From Maribacter hydrothermalis (lineage in GTDB: Bacteria > Bacteroidota > Bacteroidia > Flavobacteriales > Flavobacteriaceae), in the NCBI RefSeq assembly GCF_001913155.1, contig NZ_CP018760.1, forward strand, positions 3,472,001-3,536,000: a DNA stretch of 64,000 nt, read 5' to 3'. Made by a program: the position numbers and the translations under genes. Shown in pieces: positions 52,141-61,184 of this stretch. A model generated the notes under the pieces. That model ran no database searches. It saw only the letters and a list, made by a program, of their open reading frames with translations, and had not been told where the DNA came from. Position 1 is the stretch's first letter; each line of letters opens with the position of its first letter.

Positions 52141-52931
52141 TTAACTTTGAACTAAAACGGTATCTGAAGGTACATTAGATCCATTTGAATGAATTACACT
52201 TCGTAAAGGGTAACGATCATTATAATCCTTTCCGTGACAAAACTAAATATAGTTGGTATGTACTAAAATATTAGTGGAGGGGTTAAAACTTTACGGCCTA
52301 GTTGTGTACTATGAGTTTGTGCCCAAGAAAACATTTGAGATTCTCTTAAAAGACCATGTTTTTGATTTAAATAACAAGCGACCAAACTTATAGGTCGTCC
52401 ATTTTGTCTTAGTTAATGCAAATTAAATGCGTTATATTTTTGAAAGCCTTACCTGTTTAGCTGTCCTATTATCAAATATTCTTGAATTTACTTGAGGTAA
52501 CATCAGTTTTAAATTATTGTAGGTTAAAATCCCTTTATAATGTTTGACATAATTATCAATGTGGCCCGTATTATTGATGTTGATATCTAATAAATTCTTG
52601 GTATTTCTTGTTGATTATTTTAATAAAATCATTAAAAATGTATTCAATAAATGTTTTAAAGTCTTGCTTAATTTTTTTAACAAATGTAAATTCATAAACT
52701 GCTCTTAGCTTACTATTTTCACTTGTTTATTAACCTAGTCCAAAGAACTCATAATAAACTTTCGCTATTTTTAATTCAATATCAAAAATTCTAAATTAGT
52801 TCATCGTATATTTTTTATAAAGCCTGTGTATCCTATCATAGGATTTTGCACATTATAAAAGTGTAATCCATTAAAAATTTTTCTAAACCTATCACCATCC
52901 TTTCCTTAAGATAAAATTGGATTCTCAAACT
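52141..52931 (-). pseudogene. Decayed gene with several frameshifts and stops, unidentified protein
   Basis: Protein-like segments appear one after another on the minus strand in different frames. From its 5' side they are GKDGDRFRKIFNGLHFYN then VQNPMIGYTGFIKNIR (ending at about 52801), DIELKIAKVYYEFFGLG (52730), RAVYEFTFVKKIKQDFKTFI then EYIFNDFIKIIN (52571), and HIDNYVKHYKGILTYNNLKL then MLPQVNSRIFDN (52432). The last two are GRPISLVACYLNQKHGLLRE then SQMFSWAQTH (52263), and YNDRYPLRSVIHSNG (52141). Each is closed by a stop or shift. The codon use looks coding and the order is collinear, so a single gene of at least 260 codons has decayed. I do not recognise the family. This accounts for most of the gap from 52056 to 53002. 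Confidence 0.65.
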
Positions 52932-53002
52932 TAGAATTTATCATAAGGTTATTTGTTTACTATTCTTAAGATTTTCTATACTTTTAGGAAAAATAATAGA
53001 GA

Positions 53003-55408
53003 ATGAAAAATTATTATGTACTTCTAATTGGTTTGACTTTATTTTCATTAAATATTTTGCAGGCACAGTTTAGCGAGCAGAAAAAGGATTTTAAAAAATA
53101 CGAAGGATTTTATGATTTCTTTTACGACGAGGCAAAGGATAAAATCTATTTAGAAGTAAATACATTAAATAAAGAATTTTTATACGTATACTCTTTAAGT
53201 AGTGGAATTGGTAGTAACGATATTGGTTTAGATCGTGGCCAATTAGGAAACGAACAAGTGGTTTATTTTAAAAAAGCTGGTAACAAGCTTTTGTTGGTTC
53301 AGCCTAACTTAAAATATAGAGCAATTACCGATAATGATTTGGAACGGAAATCAGTTGAGCAGGCCTTTGCAAAATCAGTTTTATTTGGGTTTCCAATAGA
53401 AGAAGATAAAAATGGAATATATACCATTGATATTACCGATTTTTTAATGCAAGATGCACATGGTGTTGCTGAAAGATTGAAAAAATCGCAGCAGGGTTCC
53501 TACAGTTTAGATAAAACAAAAAGTGCTTTTGCCTTAGATAGAACTAAAGCTTTTCCTAAAAATGTGGAATTCGATGTTACCTTGACATTTAAGGGAGAAC
53601 CAACAGGTAGCTATATTAAAAGCGTTACGCCAAATGCAAGTTTGGTAACTGTTGCAGAGCATCATTCATTTATTGAGTTACCGGACAATAAATATAAGAA
53701 GCGAGAATTTGACCCAAGAAGTGGTTCCTACCCTTTCTCTTATTATGATTATGCCACGCCGGTTGAATCACCTATTCTTAAACAATTTATAACAAGACAT
53801 CGATTAGAAAAAAAGAATCCGACAGCGGAAATAAGTGAAGCTGTAGAACCTATTATTTATTATTTGGATAATGGTACACCAGAACCGGTTAGATCTACTC
53901 TTTTGGAAGGAGGACGTTGGTGGAACCAAGCATTTGAAGCAATTGGTTACAAAGATGCTTTTCAATTGGTAATGTTGCCAGATGATGCAGATCCTTTAGA
54001 TGTACGATATAATGTTATACAATGGGTTCACCGTTCAACAAGAGGGTGGAGCTACGGTAGCAGTATTACCGATCCAAGAACAGGAGAGATTATCAAAGGA
54101 CACGTAAGTCTTGGAAGCTTACGTATACGACAAGATATTTTGATTGCCCAAGCGTTAATGAACAAACCTTTTGCTGAACGTGATGATAATTATCAACCTA
54201 TGTTAGAAATGGCAATTGCTCGTATTCGTCAATTATCTGCTCATGAAATAGGACATACTTTGGGTTTTGCGCATAATTACGCAGCGAGTACCACGGATAT
54301 GGCTTCTGTAATGGACTATCCTCATCCGCAATTTTCAATGGTAGATGGTAAAATTGATTTCTCTAAAGCATATGAAACTGGAATAGGGGATTGGGATAAA
54401 GTAACCGTGGCGTATTCTTATCAAGATTTCGCAAAAAATGAAGAAAAAAAAGGGTTGAATGCTATATTGGATAAAGCCAAAGCTGACGGACTTAGATACA
54501 TTACAGATCAAGATGCACGTCCACAGGGTAGTGCGCATGTATTAGCTCATTTATGGGATAATGGTACTAATGTAAGTAAAGAGTTAGATGAGATGTTGAA
54601 TATTCGTAAAACGGCAATTAATAATTTTTCAGTAGATAATATACAAGATGGCACTCCATATTCTGTTTTGGAAGATGTATTTGTGCCTCTATACTTCTTT
54701 CATAGGTATCAAACAGAAGGTGTCGCTAAAATAATTGGAGGATTAGAGTATAATTATGCGGTTAAGGGTGATGGACAACAAACGGTAGAAATTGCCGATA
54801 AAGCTATACAAGAAGAAGCTTTAAAGGCTGTTTTAAAAACCTTAGACGCTAATGAAATTGCAATACCAAAAAATAAATTAAGCTTGTTTCCTCCAAGGGC
54901 TTTTGGTACTCCTAGGACAAGAGAGTCTATTAATGGAAAAACTGGTATTTCTTTTGATGCGTTATCAGCTGTCGAAACTGCATCGGATATGACTTTGTTA
55001 TTTTTATTACATCCTGAGCGTGCCTCTAGACTTATTCAGCAAAAAGCAATTGAAGTAAATAACTTAGGTTTAGATGAGGTTTTGAATGAGTTAATTTCGG
55101 CGACAATTCACAAGAAACATAAAGACACGTATCTAAATGAAGCGCAAACAATTATTAACTTTAGAGTTCTGTTTCATATCATGAATTTGGCTGGTCATAC
55201 AGAAGTTCATCCGCAGGTAAATGCAATTGCTTCTCAGAAATTAAAAGAATTAAGTTTTCAGTTGGTTAAAGATTCTGGCAGCAATGCAATATATGCTGAA
55301 ATGATTAAAAGGATAAAGGAGTTTAATGAACATCCAGAATTGTTTAAAATAATACCATCGCCGCAAATTCCAGATGGCTCACCAATAGGTATGGGTTGTT
55401 TTCATTAA
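53003..55408 (+). CDS. Exported zinc-dependent metalloprotease (DUF5117/DUF4953 type)
   Basis: The 801-residue protein has a signal peptide (about 1-21), an N-terminal DUF5118/DUF5117-like region (about 25-250) and a metzincin-like catalytic domain. The zinc motif HEIGHTLGFAH is at 414-424 and a Met-turn SVMDYP at 435-440. A long helical C-terminal domain follows. In this group the third zinc ligand is histidine, as seen here. The function is extracellular or periplasmic proteolysis, target unknown. A near-consensus box TATACTTTTAGG precedes the start. The threonine aldolase gene follows after 21 bases. Confidence 0.9.
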   Translation: MKNYYVLLIGLTLFSLNILQAQFSEQKKDFKKYEGFYDFFYDEAKDKIYLEVNTLNKEFLYVYSLSSGIGSNDIGLDRGQLGNEQVVYFKKAGNKLLLVQPNLKYRAITDNDLERKSVEQAFAKSVLFGFPIEEDKNGIYTIDITDFLMQDAHGVAERLKKSQQGSYSLDKTKSAFALDRTKAFPKNVEFDVTLTFKGEPTGSYIKSVTPNASLVTVAEHHSFIELPDNKYKKREFDPRSGSYPFSYYDYATPVESPILKQFITRHRLEKKNPTAEISEAVEPIIYYLDNGTPEPVRSTLLEGGRWWNQAFEAIGYKDAFQLVMLPDDADPLDVRYNVIQWVHRSTRGWSYGSSITDPRTGEIIKGHVSLGSLRIRQDILIAQALMNKPFAERDDNYQPMLEMAIARIRQLSAHEIGHTLGFAHNYAASTTDMASVMDYPHPQFSMVDGKIDFSKAYETGIGDWDKVTVAYSYQDFAKNEEKKGLNAILDKAKADGLRYITDQDARPQGSAHVLAHLWDNGTNVSKELDEMLNIRKTAINNFSVDNIQDGTPYSVLEDVFVPLYFFHRYQTEGVAKIIGGLEYNYAVKGDGQQTVEIADKAIQEEALKAVLKTLDANEIAIPKNKLSLFPPRAFGTPRTRESINGKTGISFDALSAVETASDMTLLFLLHPERASRLIQQKAIEVNNLGLDEVLNELISATIHKKHKDTYLNEAQTIINFRVLFHIMNLAGHTEVHPQVNAIASQKLKELSFQLVKDSGSNAIYAEMIKRIKEFNEHPELFKIIPSPQIPDGSPIGMGCFH

Positions 55409-55429
55409 TCTAAAATTTACGTAATAGCA

Positions 55430-56452
55430 ATGCAAATTAATCTCATAAGTGACACAGTAACAAAGCCAACTCCAGGTATGTTAGACGCCATGATGTCAGC
55501 TGTGGTTGGGGACGATGTTTTTAAAGAAGACCCAACAGTAAATGCTTTAGAAGATAAGGCTGCCAAATTATTTGGAATGGAATCTGCTTTATTTTTTCCT
55601 AGCGGAACCATGACAAACCAGACGGCCATTAAATTGCACACACAACCGGGAGAGCAATTGATCTGTGATAAATTCGCACATATTTATAATTATGAAGGTG
55701 GTGGTGTTAGTTTTAATAGTGGTGTTTCTTGTAGGCTTGTAGATGGTAATAGAGGAACTATGACTGCAGAGCAAGTAGCTTCTGTTATAAATCCGCCGGA
55801 TTTTTATCATAGTCCATTAACCTCTTTAGTTTGTATTGAAAATACTGCGAATAAGGGTGGGGGTACGTGTTGGGATTTTAAAGAGCTACAAAAAATTAGA
55901 AAAGTTTGTACCGACCATAAATTAGGTTTTCATTTAGATGGTGCTCGTTTGTGGAATGCTATGGTAGAAAAGAACGAAACTGCCCAACAATATGGATGGT
56001 TATTTGACACTATAAGCATTTGTTTAAGTAAAGGGCTTGGTTGTCCTGTTGGTTCTTTGTTGTTAGGAACAAAGGAGCAAATGGATAAGGCTATACGAAT
56101 TCGTAAAATTTTTGGCGGTGGTATGCGACAGTCTGGCTTTTTGGCTGCTGCTGCAATTTATGCACTAGATAATCATATAGATCGTTTGGCTGAAGATCAT
56201 AAAAAAGCAAAAGAGATAGGTGTAGCATTATCCGCGAAATCCTTTATAAAAAAAGTAGAGCCTATTGAAACCAATATTGTCATTTTTGAAATTGATGAGT
56301 CTTTCATGACTAGTGATCAATTCGTAAACACATTAAAGGAAAAAGATATTTTAATAATAGGAATGGGGCAAGGAAAATTAAGAATGGTTACTCATTTGGA
56401 TTATACAGATAATATGCATGAAGTATTATTGCAACAATTAACATCATTGTAA
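55430..56452 (+). CDS. ltaE: Low-specificity L-threonine aldolase
   Basis: PLP enzyme that splits threonine into glycine and acetaldehyde. The 340-residue protein has INLISDTVTKPTPGM at the start, FFPSGTMTNQTAIK, HLDGARLWNA and the PLP-lysine motif SICLSKGLGCPVGS, followed by RKIFGGGMRQSGFLAAAAIYAL. It may be cotranscribed with the protease gene upstream because the gap is only 21 bases. It converges on the DUF1508 gene 2 bases away. Confidence 0.93.
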   Translation: MQINLISDTVTKPTPGMLDAMMSAVVGDDVFKEDPTVNALEDKAAKLFGMESALFFPSGTMTNQTAIKLHTQPGEQLICDKFAHIYNYEGGGVSFNSGVSCRLVDGNRGTMTAEQVASVINPPDFYHSPLTSLVCIENTANKGGGTCWDFKELQKIRKVCTDHKLGFHLDGARLWNAMVEKNETAQQYGWLFDTISICLSKGLGCPVGSLLLGTKEQMDKAIRIRKIFGGGMRQSGFLAAAAIYALDNHIDRLAEDHKKAKEIGVALSAKSFIKKVEPIETNIVIFEIDESFMTSDQFVNTLKEKDILIIGMGQGKLRMVTHLDYTDNMHEVLLQQLTSL

Positions 56453-56454
56453 TG

Positions 56455-56769
56455 CTATTTAATACCTAATTCTATACTATTAGTGATATTTAATATTCCG
56501 TTTTCCATACCAGCTTCTGAAGAATAAAGGCCACTAGAGCCTACAATTTCTCCAACGGAGTTTTTTAGTTCTACTAAAAACTTGCCATCAGTATTTGTTT
56601 TGCGTTCAAATAATTTTGCCTTAGCACCTTTTAAAGCCTTTATGTCATTAAGTGTATTGTCTAATTTTTCTTTACTCGAAAAAGGAATGCTTTTTAATAG
56701 CGTTCTACCGTTATTTGATTTCAATTTAAATTGAAATAATCCGCCCTTTTTTTTATCAATTTTAATCAT
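56455..56769 (-). CDS. DUF1508 (YegP-like) protein
   Basis: The 104-residue protein has two tandem YegP-type repeats: FQFKLKSNNGRTLLKSIPFSSKEKL and FLVELKNSVGEIVGSSGLYSSEAGM, each with a strand, turn and helix. The function of the family is unknown. The ATG at 56769 is preferred; an extension up to 56820 adds a sequence with no similarity to the family. The 220 bases upstream (56770-56989) hold no gene that I can support. Confidence 0.85.
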   Translation of the reverse strand: MIKIDKKKGGLFQFKLKSNNGRTLLKSIPFSSKEKLDNTLNDIKALKGAKAKLFERKTNTDGKFLVELKNSVGEIVGSSGLYSSEAGMENGILNITNSIELGIK

Positions 56770-56989
56770 ATCCTTAAAGATAAATAATATTTGTTTAGAA
56801 TTTTGGAGACTTCTAAACAAATATTAAGCATTACATAATGAGACTTATGAGGTTTTCGCTAACATTTTTAATTTCAGTAAAGAATTAAGAAATAAAGATT
56901 AGCGTAAGTATACATGTTAGTATATATAACAATTTAAAGCACTTTATTAGTCAAAAAGGCTTACGCATAAATGTAACCCATTTTTATTT

Positions 56990-57412
56990 CTAGATGTTTT
57001 TCTGCAGAATTCCAGTACGAGAATTAAAGACTCTGTTTATACGATATCTATATAACGCATCAATATTCTTTCCCTTAAAATTAAATACCTTTATAAGTGG
57101 CAAACCTTTCTCATTTTATTTGCCAAATAAATCCTTATTTCTGGAGATATCAATACAAATTAAAATGGATTATCAACTTTTATAGTTCATTGTTGAAAAA
57201 AATATCCGTTATCAACATTTTACATAGAAGACACCAATCGCTCCCTAAAGTACATAAGTATATTCTTATCCTGTTTTTTTAAATACAGATAGCTCAGAAT
57301 TGTAATTGTTTAGCCATTTAGTATCGTTTAGGTAATTAAAATCTGTTTGATCAGAGCCAAATAATTAAATCATAAACAAAAAATTAATATGCTTTAGAAT
57401 AAATATTTTAGT
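56990..57412 (-). pseudogene. Second decayed minus-strand gene, unidentified
   Basis: Coding-like pieces are seen in the minus direction: LFGSDQTDFNYLNDTKWLNN then YNSELSVFKKTG followed by stops (about 57366 down to 57270), then GLPLIKVFNFKGKNIDALYR then YRINRVFNSRTGILQKNI ending in a stop at 56990-56992. The pieces are in different frames, with in-frame stops between them. I do not recognise the family. With it the gap 56821-57437 is partly explained; no intact gene is present there. Confidence 0.5.
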
Positions 57413-57437
57413 GCTTATTTTTCATTACTTGTTAAAC

Positions 57438-57764
57438 TTACTTAAATAGCGAATCCATACCAGGAATATTGGGCATTCCTTCTTTTGCAACCGCTGCCAA
57501 TTCAGCTTCATTGACACTTGTTGCCTTTTGTATGGCTTTATTTATAGTCATAATAAGATAATCTTCTAATTGATCTTTATCTTGAAGAATACTGTCATCT
57601 AATTCGATTTTCTTAATTTCTCTATTAGCGGTTATCGTAACTGAAATTAAATTATCATTAGACTTTTCTTCTAGTGTAACAGTATCCAATCTTTTTTTTG
57701 TCGCTTCAACTTTTTGTTGAGTTTCCTTAAGTTTCCCCATCATACCCATCATATCTCCGAACAT
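57438..57764 (-). CDS. YbaB/EbfC nucleoid-associated protein
   Basis: The 108-residue protein begins [20 protein letters not shown], with the central beta region [18 protein letters not shown] and a C-terminal helix. This is the usual YbaB DNA-binding fold, a dimer that binds DNA with little specificity. The start is the ATG at 57764; an in-frame extension to 57845 would add hydrophobic residues not found in the family. It is usually next to dnaX/recR, which are not here. It is divergent from the S9 peptidase gene. Confidence 0.88.
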   Translation of the reverse strand: MFGDMMGMMGKLKETQQKVEATKKRLDTVTLEEKSNDNLISVTITANREIKKIELDDSILQDKDQLEDYLIMTINKAIQKATSVNEAELAAVAKEGMPNIPGMDSLFK

Positions 57765-57856
57765 AATTTTATATTTAGAATTAGATTGTAAAAATACTAA
57801 AAATAGGGGCATTTCAGTTTTTAGCCGCAATAAAACGGGGGTCAACGAATTAGCCT

Positions 57857-57864
57857 TATTTTTG
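57857..57864 (+). promoter_or_regulatory. -7 box (TATTTTTG) for the S9 peptidase gene
   Basis: Lies 34 bases before the ATG at 57891 and overlaps a GTG that could be mistaken for an upstream start. Confidence 0.55.
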
Positions 57865-57890
57865 TGTTCTTATTTTATAATGAAGTTTGT

Positions 57891-59948
57891 ATGTCAGTAA
57901 AGCATCCGCCAAAGGCTAAAAAAATTCCAAAGGAATTAGTTATTCATGAAGATGTTCGTTTAGATAATTACTATTGGTTGAACGAAAAGGAAAACAAAGA
58001 GGTTATTTCTTATCTAGAAGCTGAGAATGAATATTATAATGCCTTAACTGCACATACTAAGGATTTTCAAGAAACTTTGTTTCAAGAAATGAAGGGGAGA
58101 ATTAAAGAAGATGACTCTTCTGTACCTTATAGATTGAATGGCTACTGGTATAGTACAAGATATATCATAGGCGGAGAGTATCCTTTGTATTCTAGATTTG
58201 AACATAACTTAGATGCTGCAGAGGAAATCATGTTCAATGGTAATGATATGGCCAAAGGACATGATTATTTTAGTTTAGGCGGTATTGCTATAAGTCCTAA
58301 TAATAGCTTAGCGGCTTTCGGTGTTGATACAGTTTCTAGAAGACAATATACCCTGCAAATTAAAAATTTAGAAACAGGAATTGTTTTAGATGATAAAATT
58401 GAGAATACAACTGGCGGTGGTGTTTGGGCCAATGATAACGAGACATTGTTTTACACTAGAAAAGACCCTGTTACACTTCGTTCAGATAAAATTTATAAGC
58501 ATAAATTAGGAACACCAACTTCTGAAGATATTTTAGTTTTTCATGAGGAAGATGATACCTTTAGTACCTTTATTTATAGAACTAAATCAAAAAAATATTT
58601 AGTTATAGGTTCATTTAGCACATTAACTTCTGAGTTTCAAATTCTTTCTACCAATAATCCTGATGGTGAATTTAAAGTTTTCTCCCCTAGAGAAAGAGGC
58701 TTGGAGTACACTATATTTCATTACGAGGACAGTTTTTATATACTGACAAACAAAGACAAAGCAGAGAATTTTAAACTGATGCGTACCTCCGAAGAAAAAT
58801 CTGGTTCCGAGCATTGGCAAGAGTTTATTCCTCATAGAAAGGAAGTGCTTTTAGAGGACATTGATATTTTTAAAGAATATTATGTGCTTTCGGAACGTGA
58901 GAATGGATTGAATAAAATTAGAATTGTTCGTTGGGATGGTACAGGGGAGTATTTTTTGCCGTTCGATAGTGAAACATATACAGCATATGTAGGTAGTAAT
59001 CCGGATTTTGATACTGAAATTTTGCGGTATTCTTATAACTCAATGGCTACACCTAGTTCAGTTGTCGATTTTAACATGCGTACAAAAGAAAAGGATGTTA
59101 AGAAAGAACAAGAGGTATTGGGAGGTTTATTTCAAAAAGAGAATTATACAGAGCTTCGTTTATGGGCAAATGCTAGAGATGGTGCCAAAATACCTATGTC
59201 TGTCGTTTATAGAAAAGATACTGTTTTAAATGAAAATACTCCAATTTTGCAGTATGCTTATGGTTCATACGGTTCAACTATAGACCCTTATTTTTCAACG
59301 GTAAGATTAAGTTTGTTAGATCGCGGTTTCGTATATGTTATTGCACATATTAGAGGAGGGGAGTATTTAGGGCGCAGATGGTACGAGACTGGAAAACTAT
59401 TGCAAAAAAGAAATACGTTTACAGATTTTATAGATTGTTCTAAATTTTTGGTTGAGAAGGAAATGACAAGTGCCAAGCATTTATATGCTATGGGCGGTTC
59501 TGCAGGAGGATTGCTAATGGGAGCAATTATAAACATGCAACCAGAATTATATAATGGAATCATAGCTGCTGTACCATTTGTTGATGTAGTTACAACAATG
59601 TTAGATGATTCTATTCCGTTAACTACAGGTGAGTATGACGAATGGGGAAATCCAAATGAAAAGCAATATTATGAGTATATGAAGTCTTATTCTCCTTACG
59701 ACAATGTGACCGCACAGGCTTATCCAAATATGTTAGTTACTACAGGATTACATGATTCTCAAGTTCAGTATTTTGAACCGGCAAAATGGGTAGCAAAATT
59801 AAGAGAATTAAAAACAGATAAAAATCAACTAGTACTAAATACAAATATGGAAGCCGGCCATGGTGGTGCATCTGGTAGGTTTGAATCTTTGAGAGAAGTG
59901 GCTAAAGAATACGCCTTTCTTTTAGATTTAGAAGGAAAAATCTCATAG
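57891..59948 (+). CDS. S9 family peptidase, oligopeptidase B-like
   Basis: Serine peptidase of the prolyl-oligopeptidase family. The 685-residue protein begins MSVKHPPKAKKIPKELVIHEDVRLDNYYWL, with a beta-propeller in the N-terminal two thirds. The catalytic domain has GGSAGGLLMG (Ser), TGLHDSQVQYFEPAKW (Asp) and NMEAGHGGASGRF (His), and upstream VIAHIRGGEYLGRRWYETGKLLQKRNTFTDF. This matches protease II, which cuts after basic residues in short peptides. No signal peptide was seen, so it is probably cytoplasmic. Single gene. Confidence 0.93.
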   Translation: MSVKHPPKAKKIPKELVIHEDVRLDNYYWLNEKENKEVISYLEAENEYYNALTAHTKDFQETLFQEMKGRIKEDDSSVPYRLNGYWYSTRYIIGGEYPLYSRFEHNLDAAEEIMFNGNDMAKGHDYFSLGGIAISPNNSLAAFGVDTVSRRQYTLQIKNLETGIVLDDKIENTTGGGVWANDNETLFYTRKDPVTLRSDKIYKHKLGTPTSEDILVFHEEDDTFSTFIYRTKSKKYLVIGSFSTLTSEFQILSTNNPDGEFKVFSPRERGLEYTIFHYEDSFYILTNKDKAENFKLMRTSEEKSGSEHWQEFIPHRKEVLLEDIDIFKEYYVLSERENGLNKIRIVRWDGTGEYFLPFDSETYTAYVGSNPDFDTEILRYSYNSMATPSSVVDFNMRTKEKDVKKEQEVLGGLFQKENYTELRLWANARDGAKIPMSVVYRKDTVLNENTPILQYAYGSYGSTIDPYFSTVRLSLLDRGFVYVIAHIRGGEYLGRRWYETGKLLQKRNTFTDFIDCSKFLVEKEMTSAKHLYAMGGSAGGLLMGAIINMQPELYNGIIAAVPFVDVVTTMLDDSIPLTTGEYDEWGNPNEKQYYEYMKSYSPYDNVTAQAYPNMLVTTGLHDSQVQYFEPAKWVAKLRELKTDKNQLVLNTNMEAGHGGASGRFESLREVAKEYAFLLDLEGKIS

Positions 59949-59962
59949 TGGAAAAAAAATAG

Positions 59963-59970
59963 TAGCTTTG
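59963..59970 (+). promoter_or_regulatory. -7 box (TAGCTTTG) for the cysteate synthase-like gene
   Basis: The box is followed by CATCAG and lies 63 bases before the ATG at 60026. Confidence 0.55.
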
Positions 59971-60025
59971 CATCAGAAATTTAAACAAATTTCGATTTAT
60001 AAATAACTTAACATTGATCCCCCTT

Positions 60026-61066
60026 ATGAAAAATGAGATCAGGGCTTACAACAATATATTAGAACTAGTTGGCAATACACCGCTAGTTAAATTAAATAAA
60101 ATAGCAGAAAACCTTACCGGTAATTATTACGCTAAGGTTGAAGCTTTTAATCCCGGACATTCTTCGAAAGATAGAATTGCTTTACATATTATTGAGCAGG
60201 CTGAAAAAGCAGGTATCCTTACCGAAGGCAGTACAATAATAGAAACAACCTCTGGTAACACTGGTTTTAGTATTGCTATGGCCAGTATTATTAAAGGCTA
60301 CGATTGTATATTAGCAGTTAGTTCAAAATCATCTCCAGATAAAATTGATATGTTGCGCTCTATGGGCGCAAAAGTATATGTTTGTCCAGCTCACGTAAGT
60401 GCAGATGATCCTAGGTCTTATTACGAGGTTGCTAAAAGACTACATAAAGAAACAAAAGGCTCCATTTATATTAATCAGTATTTTAATAAACTGAATATGG
60501 ATGCACACTATAAGTCTACTGGTCCTGAAATTTGGGAACAAACCGGCGGACAAATAACGCATTTAATTGCTTGTAGCGGTACGGGTGGAACAATTTCTGG
60601 TACGGCTCGTTTTCTAAAAGAACAGAACCCTAATATAAAAGTTATTGCGGTAGATGCTTTTGGTTCGGTACTTAAAAAATACCATGAAACAGGAAAATTA
60701 GACACAAATGAAATCTACCCATACAGAATAGAAGGTTTAGGTAAGAATTTGATACCTGGGGCTACTGATTTTAGTATTATAGATGAGTTTATTAAAGTAA
60801 CCGATGCTGAAAGTGCGCATACAGCTAGGGAAATTTCTAGAACAGAAGGTATTTTTGTTGGGTATACGAGTGGAGCAGTAATGCAAGCTATTAAACAATT
60901 AGATGAACTAAATACATTTAATATGAATAGCAATGTTGTTGCAATATTTCCAGATCATGGTTCTCGCTATATGAGCAAAATATATAGTGATCAGTGGATG
61001 GAAGATCAGGGATTCTTAAACACAGAAACCGTAGAAGAGACACAAGAGGTTCAATATATAAAGTAA
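60026..61066 (+). CDS. PLP-dependent cysteine-synthase-family enzyme, probable cysteate synthase of sulfonolipid synthesis
   Basis: The 346-residue fold-type II PLP enzyme has [15 protein letters not shown], the PLP lysine K48 in [36 protein letters not shown] and the C-terminal [12 protein letters not shown]. It differs from ordinary CysK in lacking a strict TSGNTGI-x-LA context. Together with the following gene it matches the pair that makes cysteate and capnine in Bacteroidetes. It would use sulfite and a serine derivative; this is inferred from family and position. The start at 60026 ([10 protein letters not shown]) is preferred over a TTG 12 bases upstream. A plain cysteine synthase is the alternative. 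Confidence 0.8.
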   Translation: MKNEIRAYNNILELVGNTPLVKLNKIAENLTGNYYAKVEAFNPGHSSKDRIALHIIEQAEKAGILTEGSTIIETTSGNTGFSIAMASIIKGYDCILAVSSKSSPDKIDMLRSMGAKVYVCPAHVSADDPRSYYEVAKRLHKETKGSIYINQYFNKLNMDAHYKSTGPEIWEQTGGQITHLIACSGTGGTISGTARFLKEQNPNIKVIAVDAFGSVLKKYHETGKLDTNEIYPYRIEGLGKNLIPGATDFSIIDEFIKVTDAESAHTAREISRTEGIFVGYTSGAVMQAIKQLDELNTFNMNSNVVAIFPDHGSRYMSKIYSDQWMEDQGFLNTETVEETQEVQYIK

Positions 61067-61090
61067 TTTATACGATAAAAAAATTTAATT

Positions 61091-61115
61091 AAAAGTGGGT
61101 TTATAGCCCACTTTT
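61091..61115 (+). terminator. Terminator between the cysteate synthase-like and acyltransferase genes
   Basis: A 9-bp stem AAAAGTGGG/CCCACTTTT (61091-61099 with 61107-61115) is followed by further T residues. It makes two transcription units possible. Confidence 0.8.
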
Positions 61116-61155
61116 TTGTGTTGTAAATAATTTATGAATTTTTATCAAAATTATT

Positions 61156-61163
61156 TACTTTTG
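61156..61163 (+). promoter_or_regulatory. -7 box (TACTTTTG) for the acyltransferase gene
   Basis: Lies 29 bases before the ATG at 61185 and just after a terminator, so the acyltransferase can be made separately. Confidence 0.55.
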
Positions 61164-61184
61164 CAGACAGATCCAAATTAAACA

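Noticed and set aside
56994..57282. Two short plus-strand open frames in the gap before ybaB
   Set aside because: They oppose the decayed minus-strand gene, whose segments look far more protein-like.
57864..57890. GTG as the S9 peptidase start
   Set aside because: The GTG overlaps the TATTTTTG promoter box; MSVKHPP at 57891 is the usual family start.
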